From Micromonospora aurantiaca ATCC 27029 (lineage in GTDB: Bacteria > Actinomycetota > Actinomycetes > Mycobacteriales > Micromonosporaceae): a stretch of DNA of 64,000 nt. The position numbers and the translations under genes are program-made. The stretch is from contig NC_014391.1 in assembly GCF_000145235.1 (NCBI RefSeq), positions 1,612,001-1,676,000 on the forward strand. Direction: 5' to 3'. Shown here piece by piece: positions 1 to 8,391 of this stretch (position 1 is the first letter of the stretch; every line of letters starts with the position of its first letter). The notes under the pieces are model-generated. The model made no database searches. It was not told the origin of the DNA and worked only from the letters and a program-made list of their open reading frames with translations.

Positions 1-920
<920 letters not shown>

Positions 921-953
921 GTGAGCCCCCGGCCGACCCGGCCGGGGGCTCAC
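921..953 (-). terminator. Perfect 15-bp hairpin after the DUF349 gene
   Basis: A perfect GC-rich inverted repeat: arm 921-935, 3-nt loop 936-938, arm 939-953 (GTGAGCCCCCGGCCG and its complement). It lies 44 nt downstream of the minus-strand DUF349 stop. There is no U-tract, as is usual for actinobacterial terminators. Confidence 0.65.
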
Positions 954-996
954 CCGATGTGTCTGTCCGCCGGCCTGCCCGGCCGGGGTGCTCGCG

Positions 997-2192
997 TCAG
1001 CCGGCCTGCTCGGCGAGCTGGAGGAACTGCCGCTTCGAGGCGAGCGCCTGCTCGGCCTCCTTGATCCGGCGGCCTGGGCCCGGGCCAGCCGGTCCTCGGC
1101 CTCGGCGACCTGGGCGCGCATCTGCGCCAGCAGCGGGTTGTCCTCCTTGGAGGTACGCCGCCACGCCGAGTCCATCACGTCGCGGACCTTGTCGTCCACG
1201 GCCCGCAGCCGGCGCTCCAGCCCGGCGGCGGCCTCGCGCGGCACCCGGCCGGCCTCGTGCCACTGCGCCTGGATCTCCCGCAGCTTCGCCTGGGCGCCCT
1301 TCGGGTCGCCGTCGACATCCAGCGCCTCGGCCTCGGCCAGCAGCGCCTGCTTACGCTCCAGGTTGGCCCGCTGCTCGTTGTCGCGGGCGGAGAAGACCTC
1401 GCTGCGGCGGGTGAAGAACTCGTCCTGCGCGGCGCGGAACCGTTCCCAGAGCTTCTGCTCGGCCTCCTTGGCGGCGCGCGGTGCGGCCTTCCACTGGGCC
1501 ATCAGGTCCTTGAGCTGACCGGCGGTGACGCCCCAGTCGCTGGAGTCCTTGAGCTTCTCCGCCTCGGCGACCAGCTCCTCCTTGACCGTCTGCGCCTGCT
1601 TGCGCTGCTGGTCGAGGGAGGCGAAGTGGGCGCCCCGGCGGCGGGTGAAGCCGTCCCGTGCGGCGGCGAACCGCTTCCACAGCTCACCGTCGGCTTTCTT
1701 GTCGACGCCGCGGATGGTCTTCCACTCGTCGAGGATCTCCTTGAGCCGGTCACCGGCGGTCTTCCAGCCGGTCGACTCGGCGGCCAGCTTCTCGGCCTCC
1801 TCGACCAGGGCGGTCTTGCGCGCCAGCGCCTCGCCCCGGGCGGCCTCGCGGGCGGCCTTGGCCTCGCCGGCCTTCTCCTCGGCGACGGTGGCCAGCTTGT
1901 CCAGGCGGGCGGCAAGGGCGTCGATGTCACCGACGACGTGCGCCTCGGCCAGCGACCCACGGATCCGGCGGATCGTGGTCAGGGAGTGGCCGGCATCAGC
2001 CGCGCCCGAGTTGAGCCGCGCCTCGGTCAGGTCGACCTCGGTCACCAGGTCGGCGTAGCGCCGGGCGAAGTGGGCGAGCCCTTCCTCCGGTGCCCCTGCC
2101 TGCCAGGATCCGACCACCCGCTCGCCCTCGGCGGTCTTGACGTAGACGGTGCCGTCCTCGTCGACCCGTCCGAAGGCAGTCCAGTCGCTCAT
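997..2192 (-). CDS. DUF349 domain protein, apparent frameshift near its 3' end
   Basis: Starts at ATG 2192 (MSDWTAFGRVDEDG) with a GAGG ribosome-binding site, and reads as a long alpha-helical coiled-coil protein with three DUF349 repeats (W-[KR]-x-[IL]...LW.RF motifs near residues 150-340). The frame breaks at about 1063-1075. The upstream frame continues into meaningless sequence to 738, while the expected family C-terminus RRIKEAEQALASKRQFL...AEQAG continues in another frame and stops at 997. The shift corresponds to one missing base in a GC-rich run. A similar protein lies near miaA in mycobacteria (recalled). The molecular role of DUF349 proteins is poorly known. The break may be a real mutation or a sequencing error. 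Confidence 0.8.
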
Positions 2193-2383
2193 GTGCCCAT
2201 CCTCGTTCTCCCGGCGTCGAGGGGACAGCCCCCTCGTTCGCCGCCACGGCGCAGCAAACTTTCTCCCGGCATTGTCACAGGTCCGCCCCCGTCCGTGTCG
2301 AGCGCCTGTCGCCGACCGTGACCATACGGTGTTGTACGCCCCCGATGACCGGATCGGCGCGGGGACGCACCGGGGGATCCCGA

Positions 2384-2389
2384 TAGGTT
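2384..2389 (+). promoter_or_regulatory. -10 element (TAGGTT) for a likely leaderless mRNA
   Basis: TAGGTT matches the actinobacterial TANNNT -10 motif and lies 7 nt before the GTG at 2397. No Shine-Dalgarno sequence lies between, so transcription probably starts at or next to the start codon. Confidence 0.45.
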
Positions 2390-2396
2390 TGGGGGC

Positions 2397-3116
2397 GTGT
2401 CCCTGGTCGCCGCCGCCGTCTGCCCCCACCCACCGTTGATCGTGCCCGAGCTGGCCGGCGCCGCCGCGCCCGAGCTGGACGACCTGCGCGCCGCCGCCGA
2501 CGCCGCTGTGGCCCGGCTGCTCGCCGCCGGCCCCGAGGCGATCCTGCTCGTCGGCGGCGGGCCGGAGACCGTCCGGTTCAACGCCGCCGACTGGGGCTCC
2601 CTGCGCGGCTTCGGGCTCGACCGGCCGGTGCGGCTGTGGAAGATCTCCTGCTCCGGCGGGGAGCGCCTGCCGCTGAGCCTGACCGTCGGCGCCTGGCTGC
2701 TCAACCGCTCCGGCACCGAGCTGCCCCGCCTGGCCCGGTCGGTGGCGCACGACGCCACACCGGCCGAGTGCGCGGAGTTCGGCGCGAGCCTGATCGACGA
2801 CGACGATCCGCGGGTCGCGCTGCTCGTGCTCGGCGACGGGTCCGCCTGCCGGGGCGTCAAGGCGCCGGGGTACGACGATCCGCGCGCCGAGGCGTACGAC
2901 GAGGGGGCCGCCGCGGCCCTGGCCGGCGCGGACGCCGATGCGTTGCTCGGCCTGGACCCGGGGCTGTCGGCGGAGCTGAGGGTCGCCGGGCGGGCGCCGT
3001 GGCAGGTGCTGGCCGGCGCGGCCCGGGCGGCGGGCGGCGACTGGCGCGGCGAGCTGAGCTACCACCGCGCCCCCTACGGCGTCGCCTACTTCGTGGCGAA
3101 CTGGGAGCGGGCATGA
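2397..3116 (+). CDS. Class III extradiol dioxygenase subunit B-like protein
   Basis: A 239-residue protein starting at GTG 2397 (MSLVAAAVCPHPPLIVPEL). The CPHPPLIVPE opening, the LVGGGPETVRF strand and the LGDGSACRGVKAPG segment are typical of the small actinobacterial relatives of LigB/Memo found next to miaA. Classical LigB enzymes bind Fe(II) through His/Glu residues, but whether this protein is an enzyme cannot be told from sequence. Its stop overlaps the miaA start (ATGA at 3113-3116), so it heads a three-gene transcription unit with miaA and dapF. Confidence 0.8.
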   Translation: MSLVAAAVCPHPPLIVPELAGAAAPELDDLRAAADAAVARLLAAGPEAILLVGGGPETVRFNAADWGSLRGFGLDRPVRLWKISCSGGERLPLSLTVGAWLLNRSGTELPRLARSVAHDATPAECAEFGASLIDDDDPRVALLVLGDGSACRGVKAPGYDDPRAEAYDEGAAAALAGADADALLGLDPGLSAELRVAGRAPWQVLAGAARAAGGDWRGELSYHRAPYGVAYFVANWERA

Positions 3117-4018
3117 CGGTCGTGGCGGTGGTCGGGCCGACCGCGGCCGGGAAGTCGGCGCTGAGCATCGCACTGGCGCACGCGCTCGACGGCGAGGTGG
3201 TGAACGCCGACTCGATGCAGCTCTACCGGGGCATGGACATCGGCACCGCGAAGCTGACGCCGGCCGAACGCGAGGGCGTGCCGCACCACCTGCTGGACAT
3301 CTGGCCGGTGACCGTGCCGGCCAGCGTCGCCGAGTACCAGACGTTGGCCCGCGCTGCGGTCGACGACATGCTGGCGCGGGGACGGGTGCCGCTGCTGGTG
3401 GGCGGCTCCGGGCTGTACGTGCGGGCGGTGCTGGAGAAGTTCGAGTTCCCCGGCACCGACCCGGCGCTGCGGGAGCGGCTGGAGGCGGAACTCGCCGCGG
3501 TGGGCCCCCTGCCGCTGCACGCGCGGCTGACCGAGGCCGACCCGGGCGCGGCGGCGAGCATCCTGCCCACCAACGGGCGGCGGATCGTGCGGGCGCTGGA
3601 GGTGATCGAGCTGACCGGCGCGCCGTTCACCGCGTCGCTGCCGTCGCCCACGCCGTACTACCCGTCCGTGCAGCTCGGCGTGGACCTGGACACGGCACTG
3701 CTGGACGAGCGGATCGCGCTGCGGGTGGACCGGATGTGGGCCGACGGCCTGGTCGACGAGGTGCGGGCGCTGGTCGGCGAAGGGCTGCCCGAGGGGCGGA
3801 CGGCGAGCCGGGCGCTCGGCTACCAGCAGGTGCTGCGGTTCCTCGCCGGAGAGCTGACCGAGGCGCAGGCGCACGAGGAGACGATCCGCGCCACCCGCCG
3901 GTTCGTGCGGCGGCAGCGCTCCTGGTTCCGGCGTGACCCGCGCGTGCACTGGCTGGATTCGGCGTCGCCCGCGTTTCTCGACACTGCCCTGCGGGTGGTC
4001 GCCGAGCATCGGCCATGA
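3113..4018 (+). CDS. miaA: tRNA dimethylallyltransferase
   Basis: A 301-residue protein of normal MiaA length. It transfers a dimethylallyl group from DMAPP to N6 of A37 in tRNAs reading UNN codons, in the cytoplasm. Visible motifs are the P-loop GPTAAGKS (residues 8-15), NADSMQLYRGMDIGTAK, the VGGSGLYVRAVL segment, GRRIVRALEV, and the C-terminal RRQRSWFRRD tRNA-contact motif. The ATG at 3113 overlaps the upstream stop by 4 nt, implying translational coupling. dapF follows after 7 nt. Substrate supply links it to the MEP pathway, of which dxs lies at 56.4 kb. Confidence 0.97.
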   Translation: MTVVAVVGPTAAGKSALSIALAHALDGEVVNADSMQLYRGMDIGTAKLTPAEREGVPHHLLDIWPVTVPASVAEYQTLARAAVDDMLARGRVPLLVGGSGLYVRAVLEKFEFPGTDPALRERLEAELAAVGPLPLHARLTEADPGAAASILPTNGRRIVRALEVIELTGAPFTASLPSPTPYYPSVQLGVDLDTALLDERIALRVDRMWADGLVDEVRALVGEGLPEGRTASRALGYQQVLRFLAGELTEAQAHEETIRATRRFVRRQRSWFRRDPRVHWLDSASPAFLDTALRVVAEHRP

Positions 4019-4025
4019 TGGGGGC

Positions 4026-4871
4026 GTGGAGTTCACCAAGGGTCACGGCACCGGCAACGACTTCGTCATCCTGCCCGACCCGGACGGCACCCTCGACCTG
4101 ACACCCGGCCTGGTCGCCGCGCTCTGCGACAGGCGGCGCGGCCTCGGCGGCGACGGCGTGCTGCGTGTCGTACGCGCCGCCAAGCACCCCGAGGGCGTCG
4201 CGCTCGCCGGTGAGGCCGAGTGGTTCATGGACTACTGGAACTCCGACGGCTCGTTCGCCGAGATGTGCGGCAACGGGGCCCGCGTGTTCGTCCGCTACCT
4301 GCTGGACCGTTCGCTCACAGCCCCGTCGGGCGGGACGCTGCCGATCGCGACCCGCGCCGGCCTGGTGCGGGCCCGCGTCGAGGGCGAGGACGTGGCGGTC
4401 GAGATGCGCCGCCCCCGGCTGTACGACACGGCCACCGCCACGCTCGGCGGGCTGACGCTGCCCGGCACCGCCGTGGACGTCGGCAACCCGCACCTGGTGT
4501 GCGCGCTGCCCGCCGCGCTGGAGCTGACGGCCCTCGACCTGACCCGCGCGCCCGAGGTGGACGCCTCGACGTTCCCGTCCGGGGTGAACGTCGAGTTCAC
4601 TACGCCGGGCGAGCCGGTCGACGGCACCGACGGGCACGTGCTGATGCGGGTGTACGAGCGCGGCTCGGCCGAGACGCTGTCCTGCGGCACCGGCGCGTGC
4701 GCGGTGGCGGCGGTGGCGTTGCGCGACGCCGGCCTGGACACCGGCACGATGACTGTGGACGTGCCAGGCGGGCGTCTGACGGTCACCGTGACAGCCGATT
4801 CCTGCTGGCTCTCCGGCCCCGCCGTCCTGGTGGCGACAGGCACCCTGACCCCCGCCGCCCTGCACCCGTAG
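4026..4871 (+). CDS. dapF: Diaminopimelate epimerase
   Basis: A 281-residue PLP-independent epimerase converting LL- to meso-diaminopimelate for lysine and peptidoglycan synthesis. Both catalytic cysteines are present: C81 in EMCGNGARVF and C220 in LSCGTGACAVA. Other family motifs are the N-terminal FTKGHGTGNDFV and GNPHLV. The start is GTG 4026, 7 nt after miaA; an upstream in-frame extension to 3933 lies within miaA and is rejected. It is the last gene of the dioxygenase-like/miaA/dapF unit. Confidence 0.97.
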   Translation: MEFTKGHGTGNDFVILPDPDGTLDLTPGLVAALCDRRRGLGGDGVLRVVRAAKHPEGVALAGEAEWFMDYWNSDGSFAEMCGNGARVFVRYLLDRSLTAPSGGTLPIATRAGLVRARVEGEDVAVEMRRPRLYDTATATLGGLTLPGTAVDVGNPHLVCALPAALELTALDLTRAPEVDASTFPSGVNVEFTTPGEPVDGTDGHVLMRVYERGSAETLSCGTGACAVAAVALRDAGLDTGTMTVDVPGGRLTVTVTADSCWLSGPAVLVATGTLTPAALHP

Positions 4872-4945
4872 CCCGCGCCCTGCCCCGGCCCGCCCCGCCC
4901 CGGCCCGGCCCGGCCCCGCCCGGTGCCGCCCGCCCTCCCGCCCCC

Positions 4946-5005
4946 GTGATCAAGGAGTTTGTGGCGGATTCCCGGTGCTTCGGTGACGCGAACTCCTTGG
5001 TCAAC
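4946..5005. repeat. Family B palindromic repeat, copy 1 (60 nt)
   Basis: A 60-nt element with inverted ends (GTGATCAAGGAGTT and AACTCCTTGGTCAAC). Its reverse complement matches the copy at 58893-58952 at both ends and in total length. It lies 75 nt after dapF in the convergent dapF/malic-enzyme gap, preceded by a C/G-only stretch. Confidence 0.8.
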
Positions 5006-5079
5006 ACGCGCATGGTGAGTGGTGTCGGCGGCCCTGGCAGCCGTGGCCCCCGCTTCCGCCGGCGCACGGTCGCCCAGCG

Positions 5080-5199
5080 TGATCAACACCAGCTCGGCGA
5101 AGTGGTCATATCGCGGAGCCTCTGATGCCGCCACTTCGGGGAACTGGTGTTGATCAAGGGTGATGATGCCGCCACTTCGGGGAAGTGGAGTCGATCAAG
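5080..5199. repeat. Family E palindrome plus direct repeat
   Basis: Perfect 13-bp arms TGATCAACACCAG (5080-5092) and its complement (5144-5156) enclose a 51-nt imperfect inner palindrome. The right part (5123-5158) is repeated directly at 5164-5199 with a few changes; both contain TGATGCCGCCACTTCGGGG and GATCAAG. It fills the convergent gap before the malic enzyme stop and may serve as a shared terminator. Confidence 0.75.
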
Positions 5200-5209
5200 C
5201 TGCGGTGCG

Positions 5210-6682
5210 TCAGGGGGTGGCGCTGGCGTTGGCGGCGATCTCGGGGAGGTCGGCCGGGCCCGGGTCGGCCGCCGGGGCCGGCGTCGCGGCCGGGTTCTGC
5301 GCGGCGGCCCGTACCGCGGCGGCCACGGCCGGGGCGACCCGGGAGTCGAAGACGCTCGGCACGATCACCGTCGGGTTGATCTTGTCTTCGCCGACCACGT
5401 CCGCGATGGCCCGCGCGGCGGCGAGCGCCATCTCCTCGGTGAACTCCTCGGCGTGCGCGTCGAGCATGCCGCGGAACACGCCGGGGAAGGCGAGCACGTT
5501 GTTGATCTGGTTCGGCTGGTCCGAGCGGCCGGTGGCGACCACCGCGGCGTACTTGCGCGCCTCCCGCGGGTCCACCTCCGGGTCGGGGTTGGCGAGCGCG
5601 AAGACGATCGAGTCCTTCGCCATCGCGGCGACGTCCTCGCCGGTGAGCAGGTTCGGCGCGCTCACGCCGATGAACACGTCCGCGCCGCGTACCGCCCCGG
5701 CCAGGTCACCGGAGTAGTTCTCCTTGTTGGTGTTCTCGGCCAGCCACTGCCAGGCCGGGTTGAGGTCCGGCAGTCCGCGGTGCAGGGCGCCCTGGCGGTC
5801 GTACGCGATGATGTCGCCCACGCCCTGGCGCAGCAGCAGCTTCATGATCGCGGTGCCGGCCGCGCCGGCGCCGGAGACCACGACCCGGACGTCCGCGAGC
5901 TGCTTGCCCACGACGCGCAACGCGTTCGTCAGCGCGGCCAGCACGCAGATCGCGGTGCCGTGCTGGTCGTCGTGGAAGACCGGGATGTCCAGGGCCTCGC
6001 GCAGCCGGGCCTCGATCTCGAAGCAGCGCGGCGCGGCGATGTCCTCCAGGTTGATGCCGCCGTACGCGGGCGCGATCGCCTTGACGATCGCCACGATCTC
6101 GTCGGTGTCCTGGGTGTCCAGCACGACCGGCCAGGCGTCCACCCCGCCGAAGCGCTTGAACAGCGCCGCCTTGCCCTCCATCACCGGCAGCGACGCGGCC
6201 GGCCCGAGGTTGCCCAGGCCGAGCACCGCGGTGCCGTCGCTGACCACGGCGACGGTGTTGCGCTTGATGGTGAGCCGGCGCGCGTCGGCCGGGTTCTCCG
6301 CGATCGCCATGCAGACCCGGGCCACGCCCGGGGTGTACGCGCGGGACAGCTCGTCGCGGGTGCGCAGCGCGACCTTCGGGGTGACCTCGATCTTGCCGCC
6401 GAGGTGCAGCAGGAAGGTGCGGTCGGAGACCTTGCGGACGTCCACCCCGTCGAGCGCGGTGAGCGCGTCGACGACCTGGTCGGCGTGGCCGGCGTCGGCG
6501 GTGTCGCAGGTGAGGTCGACGATCACGTGCGCGGGGTCGGAGTCGACCACGTCCAGCGCGGTGACGATGGCCCCGGCCTCACCGGCGGCGGTGGTGAGCC
6601 GGCCGATGGAGGAGGCGTCGGCGGGTACCGCGATCCGGATGGTGATGGAGAATCCGGCACTCGGCAGTCGGGTGTTGGCCAC
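5210..6682 (-). CDS. NAD(P)-dependent malic enzyme with N-terminal ACT-like domain
   Basis: A 490-residue protein from GTG 6682 (MANTRLPSAG), with GGAGG about 8 nt upstream. It decarboxylates malate to pyruvate with reduction of NAD(P). Residues about 10-90 look like an ACT-type ligand-binding domain. The malic N-terminal domain follows (RAYTPGVARVC, GTAVLGLGNLGP, INLEDIAAPRCFEIE) and then the NAD-binding domain (DDQHGTAICVLAALTNALR, VVVSGAGAAGTA). The C-terminus is Ala/Pro-rich. It stands alone and faces dapF. ACT fusion suggests small-molecule regulation, which is an inference. Confidence 0.93.
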   Translation of the reverse strand: MANTRLPSAGFSITIRIAVPADASSIGRLTTAAGEAGAIVTALDVVDSDPAHVIVDLTCDTADAGHADQVVDALTALDGVDVRKVSDRTFLLHLGGKIEVTPKVALRTRDELSRAYTPGVARVCMAIAENPADARRLTIKRNTVAVVSDGTAVLGLGNLGPAASLPVMEGKAALFKRFGGVDAWPVVLDTQDTDEIVAIVKAIAPAYGGINLEDIAAPRCFEIEARLREALDIPVFHDDQHGTAICVLAALTNALRVVGKQLADVRVVVSGAGAAGTAIMKLLLRQGVGDIIAYDRQGALHRGLPDLNPAWQWLAENTNKENYSGDLAGAVRGADVFIGVSAPNLLTGEDVAAMAKDSIVFALANPDPEVDPREARKYAAVVATGRSDQPNQINNVLAFPGVFRGMLDAHAEEFTEEMALAAARAIADVVGEDKINPTVIVPSVFDSRVAPAVAAAVRAAAQNPAATPAPAADPGPADLPEIAANASATP

Positions 6683-6877
6683 GAGAAACTCCTCCGTCGG
6701 CGCTGAGCGGCTCGACTGGCATTTCTACTCGCCCGCCCAGGTCGCCCGGCATCCGCCCCCGCTACCCGTCGGTAGCGTCACGGGCATAACACAGGTGCGT
6801 CCGGCGTTGTCACATGTCAGGATTGCTGTCACGCGCCGAAAATTCTCGGCGTTGCCCAAAACGGACAGGAGACGCAT

Positions 6878-8341
6878 TTGCGCGAGCAGGAGACCTTCCA
6901 TCCCTACACCGACGACGAGTTCGACGCCACCACCGGCGAGTACGAGCTGTCGGAGCGGCAGGCGCTGCGGCGGGTCCCCGGCCTCTCCACCGAACTCACA
7001 GACATCACCGAGGTCGAATACCGTCAGCTCCGGCTGGAGCGGGTCGTCCTCGTGGGGGTCTGGACCGAGGGCACCCAGTCCGACGCCGACAACAGCCTCA
7101 CCGAGCTGGCGGCGCTGGCCGAGACGGCCGGTTCGCAGGTGCTCGAAGGGCTGATCCAGCGTCGTCACCGGCCCGACCCGGCCACGTACATCGGCCGCGG
7201 CAAGGTCGACGACCTGGGTGCGGTGGCGCTGTCCACCGGCGCCGACACGATCATCTGCGACGGTGAGCTGTCGCCGTCGCAGCTGCGCAACCTGGAGCAG
7301 CGCACCAAGGTCAAGGTGGTCGACCGGACCGCCCTGATCCTCGACATCTTCGCCCAGCACGCCAAGAGCAAGGAGGGCAAGGCGCAGGTCGAGCTGGCCC
7401 AGCTCGAATACCTGCTGCCGCGCCTGCGCGGCTGGGGCGAGACGCTGTCCCGGCAGACCGGTGGTAGCGGCCGCGGCGGTGGCGCCGGCGGCGGCGTGGG
7501 TCTGCGTGGTCCCGGTGAGACCAAGCTGGAGACCGACCGGCGGCGCATCCGCCACCGCATCGCGCGGCTGCGCCGCGAGATCAAGAGCATGGCGACGGTA
7601 CGCCAGACCAAGCGCGCCCGGCGTACCCGTAACGCGGTTCCCGCGGTGGCCATCGCCGGCTACACGAACGCCGGCAAGTCCAGCCTGCTCAACCGCCTGA
7701 CCGGGGCGGGTGTGCTGGTGGAGAACGCGCTGTTCGCCACGCTGGACCCGACCACCCGCCGGGCCACCACGTCCGACGGCCGGCTCTACACGCTGTCCGA
7801 CACGGTCGGGTTCGTCCGGCACCTGCCGCACCAGATCGTCGAGGCGTTCCGCTCGACGCTGGAGGAGGTCGCCGACGCCGACCTGGTCGTGCACGTGGTC
7901 GACGGCACCCACCCGGACCCGGAGGAGCAGGTCCGGGCGGTACGCGAGGTGCTCGCCGAGGTGGGCGCGGACCGGCTGCCGGAACTCCTGGTGGTGAACA
8001 AGACCGACGCCACCGACGAGGAGACGATGCTGCGGCTCAAGCGGCTCTGGCCGGACGCGGTCTTCGTCTCCGCCCACAGCGGGCGCGGGATCGACGAGAT
8101 GCGCGAGGCCGTCGAGCGGCGGCTGCCCCGGCCTGCGGTCGAGGTACGCGCGGTGCTCCCGTACGACCGGGGTGACCTGGTCTCCCGGGTGCACCGGCAG
8201 GGTGAGGTGCTCAGCACCGCGCACCTGCCCGAGGGCACGCTGGTGCACGTGCGGGTCAGCGAGGGTCTGGCCGCGGAACTCGCGCCGTACCGGGCGGGTG
8301 ACCGGCTGACCAGCGACGAGCGGGTGGGCGCCGGGCGGTGA
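6878..8341 (+). CDS. hflX: Ribosome-associated GTPase HflX
   Basis: A 487-residue GTPase that in other bacteria rescues or splits stalled ribosomes. The N-terminal HflX domain includes YIGRGKVDDL, the glycine-rich linker RGGGAGGGVGLRGPGETKLE (about 199-218) and the G domain with P-loop GYTNAGKSS (261-269), LSDTVGFVRHLPH (G3) and NKTD (G4). The start is TTG 6878 with AGGAGA at 6867-6872. This start keeps the acidic N-terminus typical of actinobacterial HflX. In mycobacteria hflX also lies close to dapF and miaA; here the malic enzyme gene is inserted between them. Confidence 0.95.
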   Translation: MREQETFHPYTDDEFDATTGEYELSERQALRRVPGLSTELTDITEVEYRQLRLERVVLVGVWTEGTQSDADNSLTELAALAETAGSQVLEGLIQRRHRPDPATYIGRGKVDDLGAVALSTGADTIICDGELSPSQLRNLEQRTKVKVVDRTALILDIFAQHAKSKEGKAQVELAQLEYLLPRLRGWGETLSRQTGGSGRGGGAGGGVGLRGPGETKLETDRRRIRHRIARLRREIKSMATVRQTKRARRTRNAVPAVAIAGYTNAGKSSLLNRLTGAGVLVENALFATLDPTTRRATTSDGRLYTLSDTVGFVRHLPHQIVEAFRSTLEEVADADLVVHVVDGTHPDPEEQVRAVREVLAEVGADRLPELLVVNKTDATDEETMLRLKRLWPDAVFVSAHSGRGIDEMREAVERRLPRPAVEVRAVLPYDRGDLVSRVHRQGEVLSTAHLPEGTLVHVRVSEGLAAELAPYRAGDRLTSDERVGAGR

Positions 8342-8391
8342 GCCGTCCGGCGTCACCCGCCGGAAACCCGCGCCGTGCGACACTGAGCGTC

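Noticed and set aside
1060..1080. Programmed ribosomal frameshift in the DUF349 gene
   Set aside because: No slippery heptamer or downstream structure like known cases; a simple one-base loss explains it better.
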